Part shown: piece after piece, positions 1 to 12,500 of the stretch
How positions within the stretch are numbered: the first letter of the stretch is position 1
How the letters are laid out: each line of letters starts with the position of its first letter
Source of the DNA: Gymnopilus junonius
Lineage: Eukaryota; Basidiomycota; Agaricomycetes; Agaricales; Galerinaceae
Length of the DNA stretch: 64,000 nucleotides
Assembly: GCA_015501075.1 (NCBI GenBank)
Contig: JADNYJ010000010.1
Location: forward strand, 310,001 to 374,000
Direction of reading: 5' to 3'
The notes under the pieces: generated by a model
What the model was told of the DNA's origin: nothing
The model's database searches: none
What the model saw: only the letters and a program-made list of their open reading frames with translations
Made by a program: the position numbers and the translations under genes

Positions 1-60
1 GTACAGACAGGCACATCCATTCCGCCATATGTCCTTCTGTCCCGAAGAGTCTCATGCGTT

Positions 61-618
61 TTATCTTGGGACCCTGCGTCGTCTTTCTTTGATAGCTTTG
101 ATCAACTCTGCATGGCGTTCACGCTTCACTTGGCCTAAATCTTATTGACGCTCAGTATATGCACACCGCACTTGCAGTTTAGGTGCAACCCACTGTGATG
201 GATCCCGTTGATGGAGGCAAGAAAATTTTGGTGATTTTCCTCAATGGTCCGTCTCAGCTGTGAATAAAATCCTTCAGAACAGATAAATGCCCCATATAAA
301 GACGCACAATTCGGATTAGACTGGGAGCTCACCTCCTGTCGTTCTATCTCTGGTATTCAAACTCCCCTCATGACCGTGCTCATCGGCCAATTGAGAGATA
401 ATACCTTCACTTTCCCTCTGAAAATCTTCCATCTGGTCATGGGTGCTCACCGTTTGCGCTTGTACGCCTTCAACGGTAGCTGAGTACTTGTTATCATTGC
501 ACCAAGCCTTGGTTTCGTCCAGTGTCATTTGGAGGAGATTCTTCACGTCATCGAGTTCTTGCATGAGTTCCCGGCTCGGATAAAGTATCGGAGAGGCTGG
601 GCGGGGCGTAGATGCCAT
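61..618 (-). CDS. Small coiled-coil protein of unknown function
   Basis: I do not recognise the family. Three exons (618-333, 271-194, 134-61) join in frame with GT..AG introns to a protein of about 145 residues starting MASTPRPASP. The first exon is Pro-rich and then acidic and helical (SRELMQELDDVKNLLQ), and the last exon is a basic helix ending in RRRRVPR. The composition suggests a short coiled coil, soluble, with no signal peptide or membrane segment. The acceptor at 272 was chosen because the nearer one, at CACAG, leads to a stop after a few codons. The third exon is supported only by its open frame and its fit with phase, so the C-terminus is the least certain part. Confidence 0.5.
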
Positions 619-1002
619 GCTGGTACAAAATACTTCAAGTTGTGCGATCTAGAACAAAAACAAGCCGTCCAATGCACATGACATCTGCATGGCCACACCT
701 GTGACCTGATCACTCTTTGCAGCTTTGACAGGAAGTAAAGAATGGTATATTCAACGGACAAGTAAAGAATGGACCGATATTCTTCCGTCAGCTACTCGAA
801 AATGTCACCCAATCGCAATCAAGGCCTCCTTTGACCAATCCGACCGTTCTGGTGATATTGGATTTGCAGCGTAATTCAGAGGTCCTAAGTCCTGGCAAAG
901 GCGACAGCCAGGAGCCTGGCCTATCAGACTCATGCCTCTGAACTTCTGAGCAGAGCTTGAACTCTATTGGGAGGGAAGAGAACTCACATATTCGTTTGGT
1001 CT
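619..1002. other. Intergenic, no gene seen
   Basis: This spacer lies between the start of the coiled-coil gene and the stop of the next minus-strand gene. The short open frames in it lack splice logic and protein-like composition. It probably holds the promoter of the gene ending at 61. Confidence 0.5.
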
Positions 1003-1462
1003 TCATTCAGTCCTAGTTGAAGGTTTTTGACTCTCCTGCTGTAAAATCTTTTCCTCTTCTACAGAAAGAGTAAAGAAGGAGTTGATCGACCTGGCAGCCC
1101 ATCTCCTTGGCTATAAAAAGAAAGAGCAGTTAATGTGTGAAAGGAGTCCCTCAGTGCGCAAAGGAGCTCACAGCCTGGAAAACATGTTCGTGGTCTCCAA
1201 AGTCATAGAGAAATACCGCGTAGAAAGCAACGGCTTTCAGTTATCCCTTTAATAAGCCGGAAACAGTTTCAGGCGGTGCAGCAGACGTACTTGGGATAAC
1301 GAGGAAGGAGATTAGTCGTGAGCCAATATACACCCAAGGCGGACGGAAATCTTCGCCGGGGCCTTCCATTTTCTTAGGAGTTCGATTCACATCCATTGAC
1401 ATCGCCCTCCTTTTGAGCGTGCGCTGGGCAAACAGTGGTCTGGCAGAATAAAGGCCCCGCAT
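1003..1462 (-). CDS. Small predicted mitochondrial membrane protein
   Basis: The family is not recognised. Three exons (1462-1291, 1233-1172, 1110-1003) splice in phase to about 113 residues. The N-terminus (MRGLYSARPLFAQRTLKRRA) is rich in Arg, Leu and Ala with no acidic residue, which fits a mitochondrial targeting peptide. One hydrophobic stretch follows at about residues 47-67 (LISFLVIPTVAFYAVFLYD). After it comes GDHEHVFQ and a charged tail (SVEEEKILQQ). Size and layout resemble small single-pass inner-membrane proteins such as respiratory-chain accessory subunits or assembly factors, but no diagnostic motif is visible, so the function is left open. It lies divergently from the aldolase gene, about 195 bp away, and may share its promoter region. 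Confidence 0.6.
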
Positions 1463-1657
1463 ACTAGTACTCGCTGTTCGACGCTGCGTTCAAAGAGAAA
1501 TTGAAAGGCCAATGGCAAGCACGACCACACACGCTATTATTGCTTCCCGGGCCGAGATAAATAGGTCCCGTTCCGTCATGATGACATAGACATAAATAAC
1601 TGTGTCCCACCCTCTCACATATTCTCTTTGCATCCTATCCATCTCCAGATCCCAGCC

Positions 1658-2989
1658 ATGCCAGCCGAAACAGTCTACAGTCTACCCCACAACCTATTCT
1701 CTGTCCCAGATATCCTTCCCGAAGTCAATCGCGATGCTGTAAGCGGACACGGCAACATCCAGATCCTGCTGTACCCCTACCATTCTCCCTTTGAAGCCCA
1801 TGAGCTGATCGCCGTGGCCAATGCCATCGTTCACCCTCGCGGTAAGGGAGTATATGCAACGGATGAATCCCCGGACGCGATGGACGACCTCCTTAACGCG
1901 GTGACACCGGATGGATTGAAGAAGCACTTGAGCGAGGAGGAGAATACTGAAAGGAGGAAGAAATGGAAGGAAAGCATGTACAAGGCGGTTTCGAGCGGTA
2001 ATGTCTATCGTTCGACGCATAGCACAGAAATTCTGATGCACCACAGAATATATTTCTGGTGTCATTCTCCACGAAGAAACGCTCCTCGATTTCAAGCTCG
2101 GTCCATTGTTGTCTGGCAAGGGAATAATTTCTGGCATCCGAGCCAACAAAGAACTCGCCCCAATACCACGCCACGAAGAAGAATTCATAGTCCAAGGTCT
2201 AGATGACATGCTACCGAGACTTCAGGCCGCCCGTGCAGCAGGTGCAAGATTTTCCAAATTCCGTACTCCTATTGCATGCAGCTCGGTTAAGACTGGGTTC
2301 CCATCACCTCTCTCCTTGGAGATACAGGCTGAAACTCTCGCACAGTTCGCTGCTATCAGTCAGCAAGCAGGACTGGTGCCAATAGTTGAACCTGATGTTG
2401 ATTTCTCTAGGGACGCAGATCTCGTCCGAAGTGCTGAAGTCCACGAAAGTGCAATCAGTGCAATATACGAACGAATGCGCGCTCACGGCGTCCTTCTGGA
2501 GGGTGAGAAAACAAGTCTGATTTCGAAGGACATCGTTCGCTGACTGAACTCTGTAGGATCTCTTATCAAACCATCATTCCCCCAGCCAGGTCTACAGCAC
2601 CCTTCTCGTGCACATGTGACGCCAGAACAAATAGCCGTGGCTACTGCCGCAGTTATATCTCGTTCAGTCCCATCTGCGGTCCCTGGTGTTTTATTTTTGT
2701 CTGGTAAAGTTTTTTGGTAAGCAAGAAATAGCCAATATTGAAGTTGACTGTAGGAGGAATGCCTTCCGAAACAGCGACAAAATATCTTGCAGCCGTGAAC
2801 GCCCTGGTTTTAGCTTCGTCCCCGTCCTCACCGCTTAGCCGACTGCCTGCCTTGACATTTTCGTATGGAAGGGCGCTGCAAGGAGAACCAATGAAGCACT
2901 GGTGCAAAGGTGATGAAGAAGGAGCCAAGGAAGCACTCGAAAAAGGGTCGAAAGCTTGTTGGCATGCAGCACGCGGAGAGGTGCTGTAA
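1658..2989 (+). CDS. Class I fructose-bisphosphate aldolase homologue
   Basis: Four exons (1658-1997, 2047-2502, 2557-2703, 2754-2989) give 392 residues along the whole class I aldolase fold. Class I enzymes cleave fructose 1,6-bisphosphate to dihydroxyacetone phosphate and glyceraldehyde 3-phosphate through a lysine Schiff base. Visible family motifs in order: the Asp region near the N-terminus (GVYATDESP against the usual ADES), YISGVILHEETL, the Lys of FSKFR (usual FAKWR), VPIVEPD (usual VEPE), the Schiff-base Lys in SLIKPSF (usual LLKPN), the LSGG turn and the phosphate-binding SYGRALQ. The final Tyr of animal enzymes is absent. Fungi normally use a class II zinc aldolase for glycolysis, so this may be a side-metabolism enzyme or an acquired gene. 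The ATG at 1658 was chosen because the open frame upstream has no ATG. Confidence 0.88.
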
Positions 2990-3111
2990 ATATGCTAAAC
3001 TAACACGTCAGAATATCCCAGCAAGGAGTGATTGAGTGAACCAGTTCCATTGTATTATGACATACAGTGTATAATATTTTTACATGCTTCCGATATTGTC
3101 TTCAGGTATCT

Positions 3112-3978
3112 TTAAGGTGACAGTCTTTCTATCTTCCAGGTAGGATGCTCGTCTGAAGAACCCTCCTTCCGAAGGTAACGGATACGATCATGGAGCCGCG
3201 ACGGCTTTCCACTCCAGAATTCAACTTCACTAAATAAGAGTTAGCCCCGCATCATATAAGATTAAAAGGAATGGGGCTACTCTGGGATTACTCTAAAACC
3301 ACCCCAAAATTCAGGTGTCGGCACACTGCCTTCCTTGTCGTCCTCTATTCCAAATCGCTCACTAACCTTCTGAAGGCGCTCAACTAGCTCGCCTTCACCG
3401 ATAATGGTGCTCTGTTTGCTTGCCCACGCACCCAAACGGCTTCCTACGGGACGGCTCTGGAAGTATTCTTCGCTTTCCTCTCGAGTCACCTTTTCGACTC
3501 GCCCAACCACCCGGACGGATCTATGGATCTCTCTCCAGTAGAATGTGAGAGCAGCGTGGGGGTTCTCGGCGAGCTCTTTGGATTTACGAGAGGTGTAATT
3601 GGTGTAGAACACGAAGCCCCGAGAATCGACTTGCTTGAGAAGCACCATACGAGCAGACGGGATGCCATTGGAGGTGGCTGTTGAGAGAGTCATAACCTCA
3701 GCCTCACTGATATGATCTGCTTCGACGACCTCCTTGAACCAGGACCGGAACTGGTCTAGAGGATCGGACGGGGCATTACTGGGAGTAAGGTGGTCCTTGG
3801 TGACGTATTGATGATGAGGAAGGACTTTGAGCTTGTCGGGGCTGGGCTGCTCGATGACTTTGTCCATGGCTAGGCGACAGGGCGGGATTACCGAAGACAA
3901 AGACCGTCTGGGAGAAGGTCTGAAGGAAAGAAGAGCCGGACGACGCAGGATGAGCGCATTTTTTGCAGCAATCTGCAT
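3112..3978 (-). CDS. PDX3: Pyridoxamine/pyridoxine 5'-phosphate oxidase
   Basis: This FMN enzyme oxidises pyridoxamine or pyridoxine 5'-phosphate to pyridoxal 5'-phosphate, the last step of vitamin B6 salvage. Two exons (3978-3281 and 3229-3112) splice at CCAGA|GTAGCC. Seen in order: the entry region [10 protein letters not shown], the FMN-binding stretch [44 protein letters not shown], and the C-terminal PLP site [18 protein letters not shown], which lies wholly in exon 2. An Arg/Ser-rich N-terminal extension of about 45 residues precedes MDKVIEQ. It could target a fraction to mitochondria, or translation may begin at that internal Met. The gene is convergent with the aldolase gene and head to head with the kelch gene. 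Confidence 0.93.
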
Positions 3979-4312
3979 TTGATCGCGATACTTGCAGAGG
4001 CCGGCGATCACCGATCGTGCTTTTATAAGGAGCGCCTGCTAACTTGAAGAACTCGACGTGCGATGGCGAACATGGGGCAGTATTTCTAGCGATGATTATG
4101 CACAGTCTGTATTTTAATATCCGGCAGCCTTCTACCGTAGCTCAGACCGGTTTATATTAGCCCTTAATTGCAGCGGGAGAGTCGGCCAACCATCGGGACA
4201 TCGGTCGGGAGTTGCCGAACGGAGTTGGGCTGTATAATTTGCTATTATTGCACTGCTCCTTGCCAGACGTCTATTTCACTCTTCCACTCTCTCATACCAC
4301 TCAGCGCTACCT

Positions 4313-6617
4313 ATGCTACACTCTATATACGACCTTACTACTTTTTGCAGGAAAACTACCGGCGATGTGCCCGCTAAACTCGTCGTATGTCGTTGTCCTC
4401 TTACCGTCCTTTTTTTCCTTGATATCCTTTTCCTTAATTACAGGGCGCTTCCACGACTGTCGTAGGCTCAAAGATGTACCTCTTTGTGAGTTCAGATGCT
4501 CAAATTGACGTGCCTGTCAATATTAAATGTTTCTTTAGGGAGGTAGATTGGTAGCAGAACGCAGAATGGTATCCGACCTATATGTTTTCGATCTCGAGAC
4601 TTTCGTCTGGGAGCACCTACCTTCACATCCCGACGACGACGTTCCTAGGGCTCGTTATTTCCACAGTGCAGACACCTGTACGTTTCGCGCTATCTCGAGT
4701 GCCCATCATTTGTTGACGGTGTTGAAGGGAACAATCATCTTGTTGTTTTTGGCGGCATGAGTAACCAACCTGACTCCATTAACCCTGATGAACTATGTGT
4801 TCTGAACGATGTCCACTTTTATAACTTTGCTACAAGGCACTGGGTACCTGCGGTCCCACCTCTACCTTCAGACCCTTTCCTCCCTCGCGCTCGCTATGCC
4901 CATCTATCCTCAGTTACAGCGGACAGACTATTCATCATTGGCGGTCAAGACTTCTTCAATACCTGGCTGGACGATGTCTGTGTATACGACCTTGTTACAA
5001 AAACTTGGGTACAACGACGGGACTACCCACGACATTGCGGTACCTATCGTAGCGTTGCCGTTTCTTCAAATACCGTCGTCCGATTTCCTCAAGATGAAAT
5101 GCAAGTATCTCCTTCTGCTTCCGCATTAGGTCCTGCTGGCGGTCGATTTAAATTATCGAAAAGTATATCTAAAACATCCGACGATATAACTCCATCTGAA
5201 AACCTTGCTCACCTCCCATACTCTTCCGCACCGACCGAAGACCATCCCAGTGATATCTATCTGTATAGTAATTACAATGTGTGTTTCACAATTCTTCCCG
5301 TGGACTCATCTCTGACTCAAATATCTAGTTTACTGATGTCAAACGGGAGCTTGAGGTATTCTCACCTCTGCCTGATTCCGATTTTACTATCCAAGACCGC
5401 TCGTCTGCCATGACAGGGACGACTTGTCCTCCGGGACTCCGCTTTCCTACAGGCGCTATTCTAGGCACACACCTCATCATTGCGGGCACATATTTAGCCC
5501 ATAGTTACCAGTCCTTTTCAATTTGGGTCCTCGATCTGATATCCATGACCTGGTCACGAATTGACCCTGGCAAGGCTATTGAGGCAGGCTCTTGGTTCAG
5601 AGGCTGTCTGTGGGCAGATGCCAACAAGTTCTTGATCTTTGGGAACAAAAATGGAAATCTCGTAGACGACTACAATCGACGATTGCTGAGCTGGGATCAC
5701 GTCGCTGTTGTCGACCTTGAGGCATTCGGAATTTATCAACCACCACCACTAAAACTCGACATTCGAATGCAAGAGCTGGGCCTTGCTGCTCTTGAAGAGC
5801 GCGTACTAACCGACTTTGAATTAATTTCCGAAGATGGTCAAAAAATCCGGTGTTCTAGGAAGGTTTTGGAAGACCGTTGGCCATGGTTCAAGGAACAGAG
5901 AAAGCTATTGCTGGAAAAGGCGAAAACTACACTTGACACGCTACCGACATCCGCAATGCACATTCCGTTGCCAGAAGTCGCTGGTGATGGACTGTTGGCG
6001 GAAGGGCGCGTCGATCCACGGTTGACACCGCGCGCTTTCCATCTTTCCGAACCTTACCCTGTTGCATTAGCGTTATTGCAATATTTTTACTCACTTGCCC
6101 TGATAACGCCATTACAACAAATGCCAGCTGTGCTGAGTCAACTATTGATTTTGGCCTCTACTTATAGGATAGCACACCTTGAATCACTCGTTAAGCATGC
6201 CATGCATCGAGCGTTATCAAATTCGACTTCAGTGGGGGTGTACGAAGTAGCCACGCTGTGCAGTTGCCGAAGCCTGCAGATTCGGTAAGTTTAGTCAATA
6301 ATACTTATTTTGGAATGGGTTCCTAACCATAGCAATGGATAATAGTGCATTGAAGACAGTAATGGTATGCACTTTCCCCTTCTTCACGATGATCATCAAC
6401 ATCTAATCGCCAAATTTTACAGTCCTACACGCAAAAACGACCCTCACGAAGAGCAGACAAGGAAAACGGTCCAACATCACGCCCACAGGACAGCGGCACA
6501 GAAGGAGGCTCCGATGCACTATCTAGTAAATACGTTTCGCGCGCACGCGGTACCTCTGATGCCAAATGGCGGACAATGGGTGAGACTGGAGCGAACGGTT
6601 CAGGATATAGCAGGTAG
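4313..6617 (+). CDS. ral2: Kelch-repeat/BTB protein, Ral2-like
   Basis: Seven exons (4313-4384, 4444-4485, 4539-4677, 4728-5278, 5329-6284, 6346-6364, 6423-6617) give about 657 residues. The first half has kelch blades: KMYLFGGRLV, ARYFHSADTWNNHLVVFGGM, ARYAHLSSVTADRLFIIGGQ, with the usual Gly-Gly and spaced Tyr/Trp. The C-terminal third (from about residue 480) resembles a BTB domain with a long insert (FELISEDGQKIRCSRKVLEDRWPWF, then PYPVALALLQYFYSLALI). The order kelch then BTB matches S. pombe Ral2, which acts with Ras in mating and morphogenesis. The 19-base exon 6 and the ATG at 4313 are the weakest parts. The tail is Ser/Arg-rich. The symbol is by architecture only. Confidence 0.8.
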
Positions 6618-7187
6618 ATTCTTCCTTTATGTTTTTCTCTTTCTACTAGTGGGTGGAAACTTCCAGCGGTCAGGTCAGATACCCATGATCTCCAGGTTCT
6701 ACTAGAGTACTTATATTTCGCTGGATCGTAGTTGCTACTTTGGCATTTGTTAGGCCTTCTTACTCTTCTGTAGATACCTCAGCCTTTGAACTCCTAAGAC
6801 AGATTTAATTATTCGCTGCCATCAGTTTTACGTACTTGTATTCATTGCTCTGTATTTCTCCCTGCAATTTTCTTAAATAATTGCAATGCTAATTAAATGA
6901 TGTATATGAACACCAAGAATTGCAAGAACTGACTTACTAACCCTAGTGGATGTGCTCAACTGTAAATGTACAGGTCAATTCATCCTTCACGCTATGTAAT
7001 TCATTGGAGATTTCATTCATCGTTACTCAAGAGCCTGCTATGTACATGTCTGATATAGGTGTTTACCAACTCTAACCCATACTATAAATTAACTGCATTA
7101 TCAATACGTATAGCATGATTGCAGGATCTACCATAAAATCCTTGCCAATGGAAAATAACTACATTCCAAGCTCTTTCTACCGTGCTC
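6618..7187. other. Intergenic between convergent genes
   Basis: An AT-rich spacer of 570 bp between the 3' ends of the kelch/BTB gene and the RING gene. No protein-like frame, tRNA box pair or repeat was seen. It presumably carries both polyadenylation regions. Confidence 0.5.
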
Positions 7188-9233
7188 CTACTGTGCATTT
7201 ACAGCGTCATGTGCATTTGGTGTCGACGAGCGGAACTCGGGCGATGACAGAACAGTTGCGTCTTCCTCGGCATTCAGCAGGAAGGATAACGAAGCAGAGG
7301 ATGATGACGATGATGAGAAAGGAATAATAGGCGGGATTAGTGGTAAATCCAGGGGAGGTGTTGCAACTAGTTGTGGTACTGTGGAAGCTTCCGGGGAAGT
7401 CGATGGGTCTCTCAGGCCTGTGGTGCCTGCATCATCTGACGCGTGGTCATGGAAAACATGATTGACTATGTTCATCAGCGATGTTTGAGCAGCGTGCAAA
7501 TAATACTGCTCACATTCTTTGGCATGAGCTAGTCCATGAGTAACGATGAATGCATTCAGCTATGACAGCAAGTTCCTCTGAAAAGAAGGCAACATACCTG
7601 GATCTTCCTTCTGTCGAATGCATCTCCTGGCTTCAGGACAGTCCCTCCGTTTCAAGACAGAATCTTCAAGTAAGCCTTTCTGCCGTTCTCTAATCCACCA
7701 TTCCTTCAAACCCCAAAGGAAGATTTCTGCAGCACACATCCTACATGCTTTGTTCCTTGGAGCGTCTGCATTAGGCTCTTGACCAGGGGCTACTGCGTGG
7801 ATATCAGTAAAAAGTTCAAGCTCAATCAGAGGCGCAAATCCTCGGGGATGCTTCTGAATATGGTGAATAATCTAGGAGATGAATCATTTTTTGTCAGCTT
7901 ACTGAACGACATAGGGCTTGCTAGACTCACTTCGCGATAAACATGACGAGGCGTGATTCTATGATGTTCAATGTAGTCCAACATGATCTCAACCTCCACT
8001 GTATTGCCGTCAAAACATTCATAAACCTCTGAGGATTGGATCAGGTCTGCGTGTGTTGAGAGATTATGGGGATGCTGAGATAACAAGGGCAAAGCAATGC
8101 AGCGGTCCTGTACACCGATGCCGCAGAATGAAACAAGACAGAGGTCACATTTCGTAGTCGAAGGAGCTCGAAGAGCAAGCAAGTTCTCACTGAATGTGCG
8201 ATTAAAATGTGGCAAGAGATCAAACATATATTCGTTGAACCCACCAATTCCCGCAATTAGCATGACCCGGAGGTACTCCATCTTCAATGGGCCAGGCGTG
8301 TTCAATGTCATTATTGGGGTCAGCAATAGGTTGAGGACATCTCCAGTCGTAAGGGTTGTTTGGCAGGCAATGTGGACATGGGTGCACATATTCTGTGCTC
8401 CTGTTCACGTCTGGGGGTGGTGACGCTTCCCTTGGTGAAGGTATCTACAAGGCAAATGCAAACCATTAGTCTCATAACGAGATATGACATCGGCTGAAAT
8501 TACGCGTATAGATTGTCCAGCCTTGTAGATTTCATCTGCTTGATCTCTCTCCCTCTGCGCACGCATCTTATGGGGTGCATTACGAAGTAAGATGTCGAGC
8601 ACAGGCTGCATTGCACGGAATGGCATTGCAACTGCAGCGGCTCCGCGACAAGCTGGGCAGTTCGTGCCTCCATTCTAATGGAATCAAAGTCAGTATCACA
8701 TAAATTCGATAACAACCATATAAAGTTTTGAAGAATATTTTCTTGGGGCAGGTAAAATTAAACCTGACAACAGCAAGAGGCCGAGAAGTGCCCTGAAACA
8801 GCAGGCGACGTCGCAGGAACGCAACTCACGCGTATCCAAAGAGTACAACAACTATAACGGGCAACATAAGAAACACAGATGTAAGGAAATATTCAGACAT
8901 AGAGGCTGAGAGGAGCCCGTACCTCCCACAGAAGAAATGTTGACATGGCATAACAAGGACAGGTCGGTACACGAGCTCTGCGCAGCATCCGCATTGAAGT
9001 TCTTGAGCAATCTCGTCCATAGTGCTAGAGCTACCCTCTCGGGAGTCCATCCGAGCTGACTGGTCGGTCAGCCCAGAATCTTCCTTCATCTTCTTACGAA
9101 CACTAGGGTCAGGGCACTCAAATGAGTCTGAAGCCCTGCGTTTCAACGAAGAGGTGCTAGATGAAGTGGAAATGGCATCGTTGAAATCAGAGAACGCGTT
9201 GGGAGTGTTGGGTACAGAAATATCTTGACTCAT
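7188..9233 (-). CDS. CHFR-like RING E3 ubiquitin ligase
   Basis: At least six exons encode a protein with a Ser-rich N-terminus holding a basic patch (SLKRRASDSF), then a C3HC4 RING finger from about residue 80: LQCGCCAELVYRPVLVMPCQ, HFFCGSCC, TNCPACR. The RING recruits the ubiquitin-loaded E2. After it come further cysteine-rich segments (HPCPHCLPNN, HANCGNC, TKCDLCLVSFCGIGVQDRC, KACRMCAAEIF) and the His/Asp-rich middle typical of the CHFR cysteine-rich region. The second RING half sits in a very short exon (TCCTLWIR) between two introns. No FHA domain is visible N-terminal to the RING, unlike vertebrate CHFR. The C-terminus is a low-complexity Ser run. Likely a nuclear or cytosolic ligase; the substrate is unknown. 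Confidence 0.82.
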
Positions 9234-9542
9234 GCTCCGTAAGGTGTGCGTGGATGTGGTTCTGTGCTAAGGAGTAATGGCCCGCCAGCCGATTGTCCCT
9301 TGCTAATTGAAGTGCCACATTTCCGCTTTTGGTAATCATGGTTCTCCAGACCAATCAAATCCGGGGGTCAAGCGGCCTAAGCCCGAACAAGTGTTTCCTT
9401 CATGGTGACTATTGATACAACGAAAGGGAGTAGTAGATACAGTTTCCACGATATGCGAGAACAAACAAGCAGAATGTAGAAAAGTGAATGGGTATACTAA
9501 TTTATACAGCGAAAACCTTCGGACGGGAAATGCGTAAACGGG
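9234..9542. other. Spacer between tandem minus-strand genes
   Basis: About 310 bp between the RING gene start and the transcription-factor stop. No coding frame is supported. It probably contains the RING gene promoter and the transcription-factor terminator. Confidence 0.5.
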
Positions 9543-12500
9543 TTAGACCAGGTTCTCTGGCAATGGAGGAAGGGGAAGAGAAAGGTCTATTTTCGAAGGA
9601 GGTTTCAGACCTGCTTCGAGGCAGCATCGCTCCACCTTCTCGTATAGTAATTTGTATCGAAGCCTTTGTTCTAGGAAGAAATTCGTATCAGTGAATTACA
9701 GTCAAAATTTTCGATATTTACCAGGGCAAGGCCAAAGGACAGTTAGGCTGTAACGTTTACATGTCATTGAGTAGGTGGATATATATATTACAGAAAAAAA
9801 CGTACTAATCGATGGCCGGAGTCAGTGCTTTGCATACATCTAATGCGACTGTCAGGCTTCTGTCACATTCCCACAAAGCAATGGCCCTGCAACAGCGCAC
9901 AGGTTAGTGGTTTGCCATTGTCGATGACTATGCAGTGTAAAACATACCGATGAATCTGTCCCATGAACCAAAATACGAAGAAGGGTCGCCGCGCAAGGAG
10001 ATTTTCTGCATTTCCAGTAATGGTATGAAGACCAAACATGAACCGTTTAGCGACTGTTGCTTGATGGGTTACTAGACGAAATCCATGAAAAAGGGCAAAT
10101 GATTTGAAAATTCTGGCGTTAGACGTACACCACTCTTCGGCTTTCTTCTTGTGAAAGAGTCCACTGACATCCCTACGATGCAATTTAGTGATGAAAGTAG
10201 GGGATTGAAGGCGATGCATACGCAGTGACCAGAGGGATATATCGCTGGAATTCATAAGAAATACACATCCGAGTGCTGTCACTGTCTCAGTTTCCTCTGG
10301 ATCGATAGTGTCGAAGAAACTTACTTGAAGATATATTCACGAGCTTGAAAGATGAACGCTCGCTCAAGAGCACACGTGTGGCAATTGAGAGCTCGTTCAA
10401 GGCTATCGGCTTCAAGCCAGGCTTTCATCGCAAAATCGGCTTTCTCGTTGTCTGTGGCAGCGTTATTTTGACGCATTCGAATGCACCCGTGCCACAGCAG
10501 GAAACTTCGATCGTACAATGCCCAGATGGTGTTTTTGGAGGAATGTTTTGCCAATATGGGAGATCGGGCTACTGACTCTCCGGAAAAGAGGAGAGCGTAC
10601 TATAAAGAAGGCAAAATAAGCCCAAGCGATAGACTGACAAAGGATCGACAAACATTGGCGGGATCCGTTATGAAAAGGTCAAGTCCTTCTGACCTTTGAG
10701 CAGTTGTATAAGATATATGCCCGGCAGCGAGAATCATGGAGCTCCAACATAATCGTCTGCAGGATTCTTTACGGATCTCGGCTTCCGTCCAAGAATTATC
10801 CCAGGCTGGAGTTGCACTCCACAAGGGCGCATGTTCAGCCGCGGAAGGCCAGTGTTCTTGCAACTTCAAGGTCTGACAGGAACATCCAGCGGCACCGTTA
10901 ACGGAATGGACAGGGGATGTATCACCTGCATACAAACGTTGGGACCGATATCCTTTTGGTGTGTCGACGGCAGGAACCGTCCCTTGCGGAAACATAGTAG
11001 TATTTGGATCATTCGCATCGACTAGAGTCAATGATAGACTGCGTATGATCGAATCCAACAATACCATAGACGAAGTGGACCGTTCACTCGAGTGCCGAGG
11101 GTGGGCACAAACTTCAAACAAAGCAAGAAGCTAGATAAAGACATCGGTGCTCACGTAAATACGGACAGAACAGATGCTTACCCAGGCGGCCTGTGCTAGT
11201 GTCTCATCGATCCATCCAGAGTTGAAACTCGCGTCCATGGCAGCTTGAGCTTCATCTCTAAATCGTAAAGCACGTTCGCGACCGCTTGCGCCGTAGCCAA
11301 TCTCGGAACTCTGCCAAAATGTAGATATCGCCAGCAGACCAAGGACCAAGCTGGGTTGGATTCTCTCTCGCCTTGCTGGGTCAAAGAAATTGCTAAAAAA
11401 GCTCGGGAGATGGAAAAAAGAAAACCAATAGTTGGAAGCTCGAAAAATGAAGCGTATATCTGATGCGATACTTTGGGATGCTGATTCGCGTTGAGATACG
11501 GTAAGCGCACCAGGGGGAGTTAAGGTGGGTGAAATATATGAAGACAAGAGAGAATCCCACCAAATCTTCCGGCTGAAATTTAAAGAAGGTTCGCTGCCGA
11601 TATCTGGGGTACTTGAACGTTGTCGTTCGTTTCCTTGTTCATCAACTCCAATAAGGTAGCTTCGGCCTGGATTAACGGAATATTGCGGACTGATATCGGC
11701 GTCGACGCCAAGTCTATTAATATAGGTTGTTACCTATAGTAAAAGAAGATCAATCACGAAAGACGCCGCCATAATGGTATAGAAAACATTAACACATACG
11801 CTTGAAGTGGGTCTTCTTTCATCTGATAGAATTCCAACAACTAGGTCATATAGCGGACCGGAAGCAGGCGAACAATCGAAAACCGGAAGAACATTACTGG
11901 CATTTCTTGCTGTTTCTGTTGGCACTTCAAGAGAAAGGCTGAGATGTATAGAGTCGCTGATGCTCTGTCCGAGATCTTGAAGCGCTCCCGGGTAATGGGG
12001 CTCTTTTAGAGGTGCATCAATCTCGGTCGCAACAGTAGAGACATCCACACGAGTTCTGCGACGTCTACGAGACAGGACACTATCTATCCCATCTAGCATA
12101 TCTCTGCCCGTGCGTTGGCGTGCACCCGGGGTTCTGTCCGGGCCACGACGTTTGGGAACTGGGTCGTAATTGCACTCACTATTACCATTGGTTCGACGAC
12201 CACAATTGTGGCAGACTGGCTTGGCTCCATCGCAGCGTATCTTGCGGTTTCGGCTATGAAAAATTTCTGGCCTCTAATACAGTATGATAGGCAATGAATG
12301 TAACTTACCACTGCTGGCATGCAACATACACGCGAGCTCGAGGTTTTCCTTGGGTGGTAGGTGGTTGATCTGGAGCGAGTTCAATCCGAGGTTTTTTGCG
12401 TCGTTTTTTTACCTTGGGAAGGGCTCCAGGTTGGGGAACAGAAGATGTGTTGTCTGGCCAAAAGTCAGAGCGAAGGTGAAGTTCTCGAGTGGAAACAATG

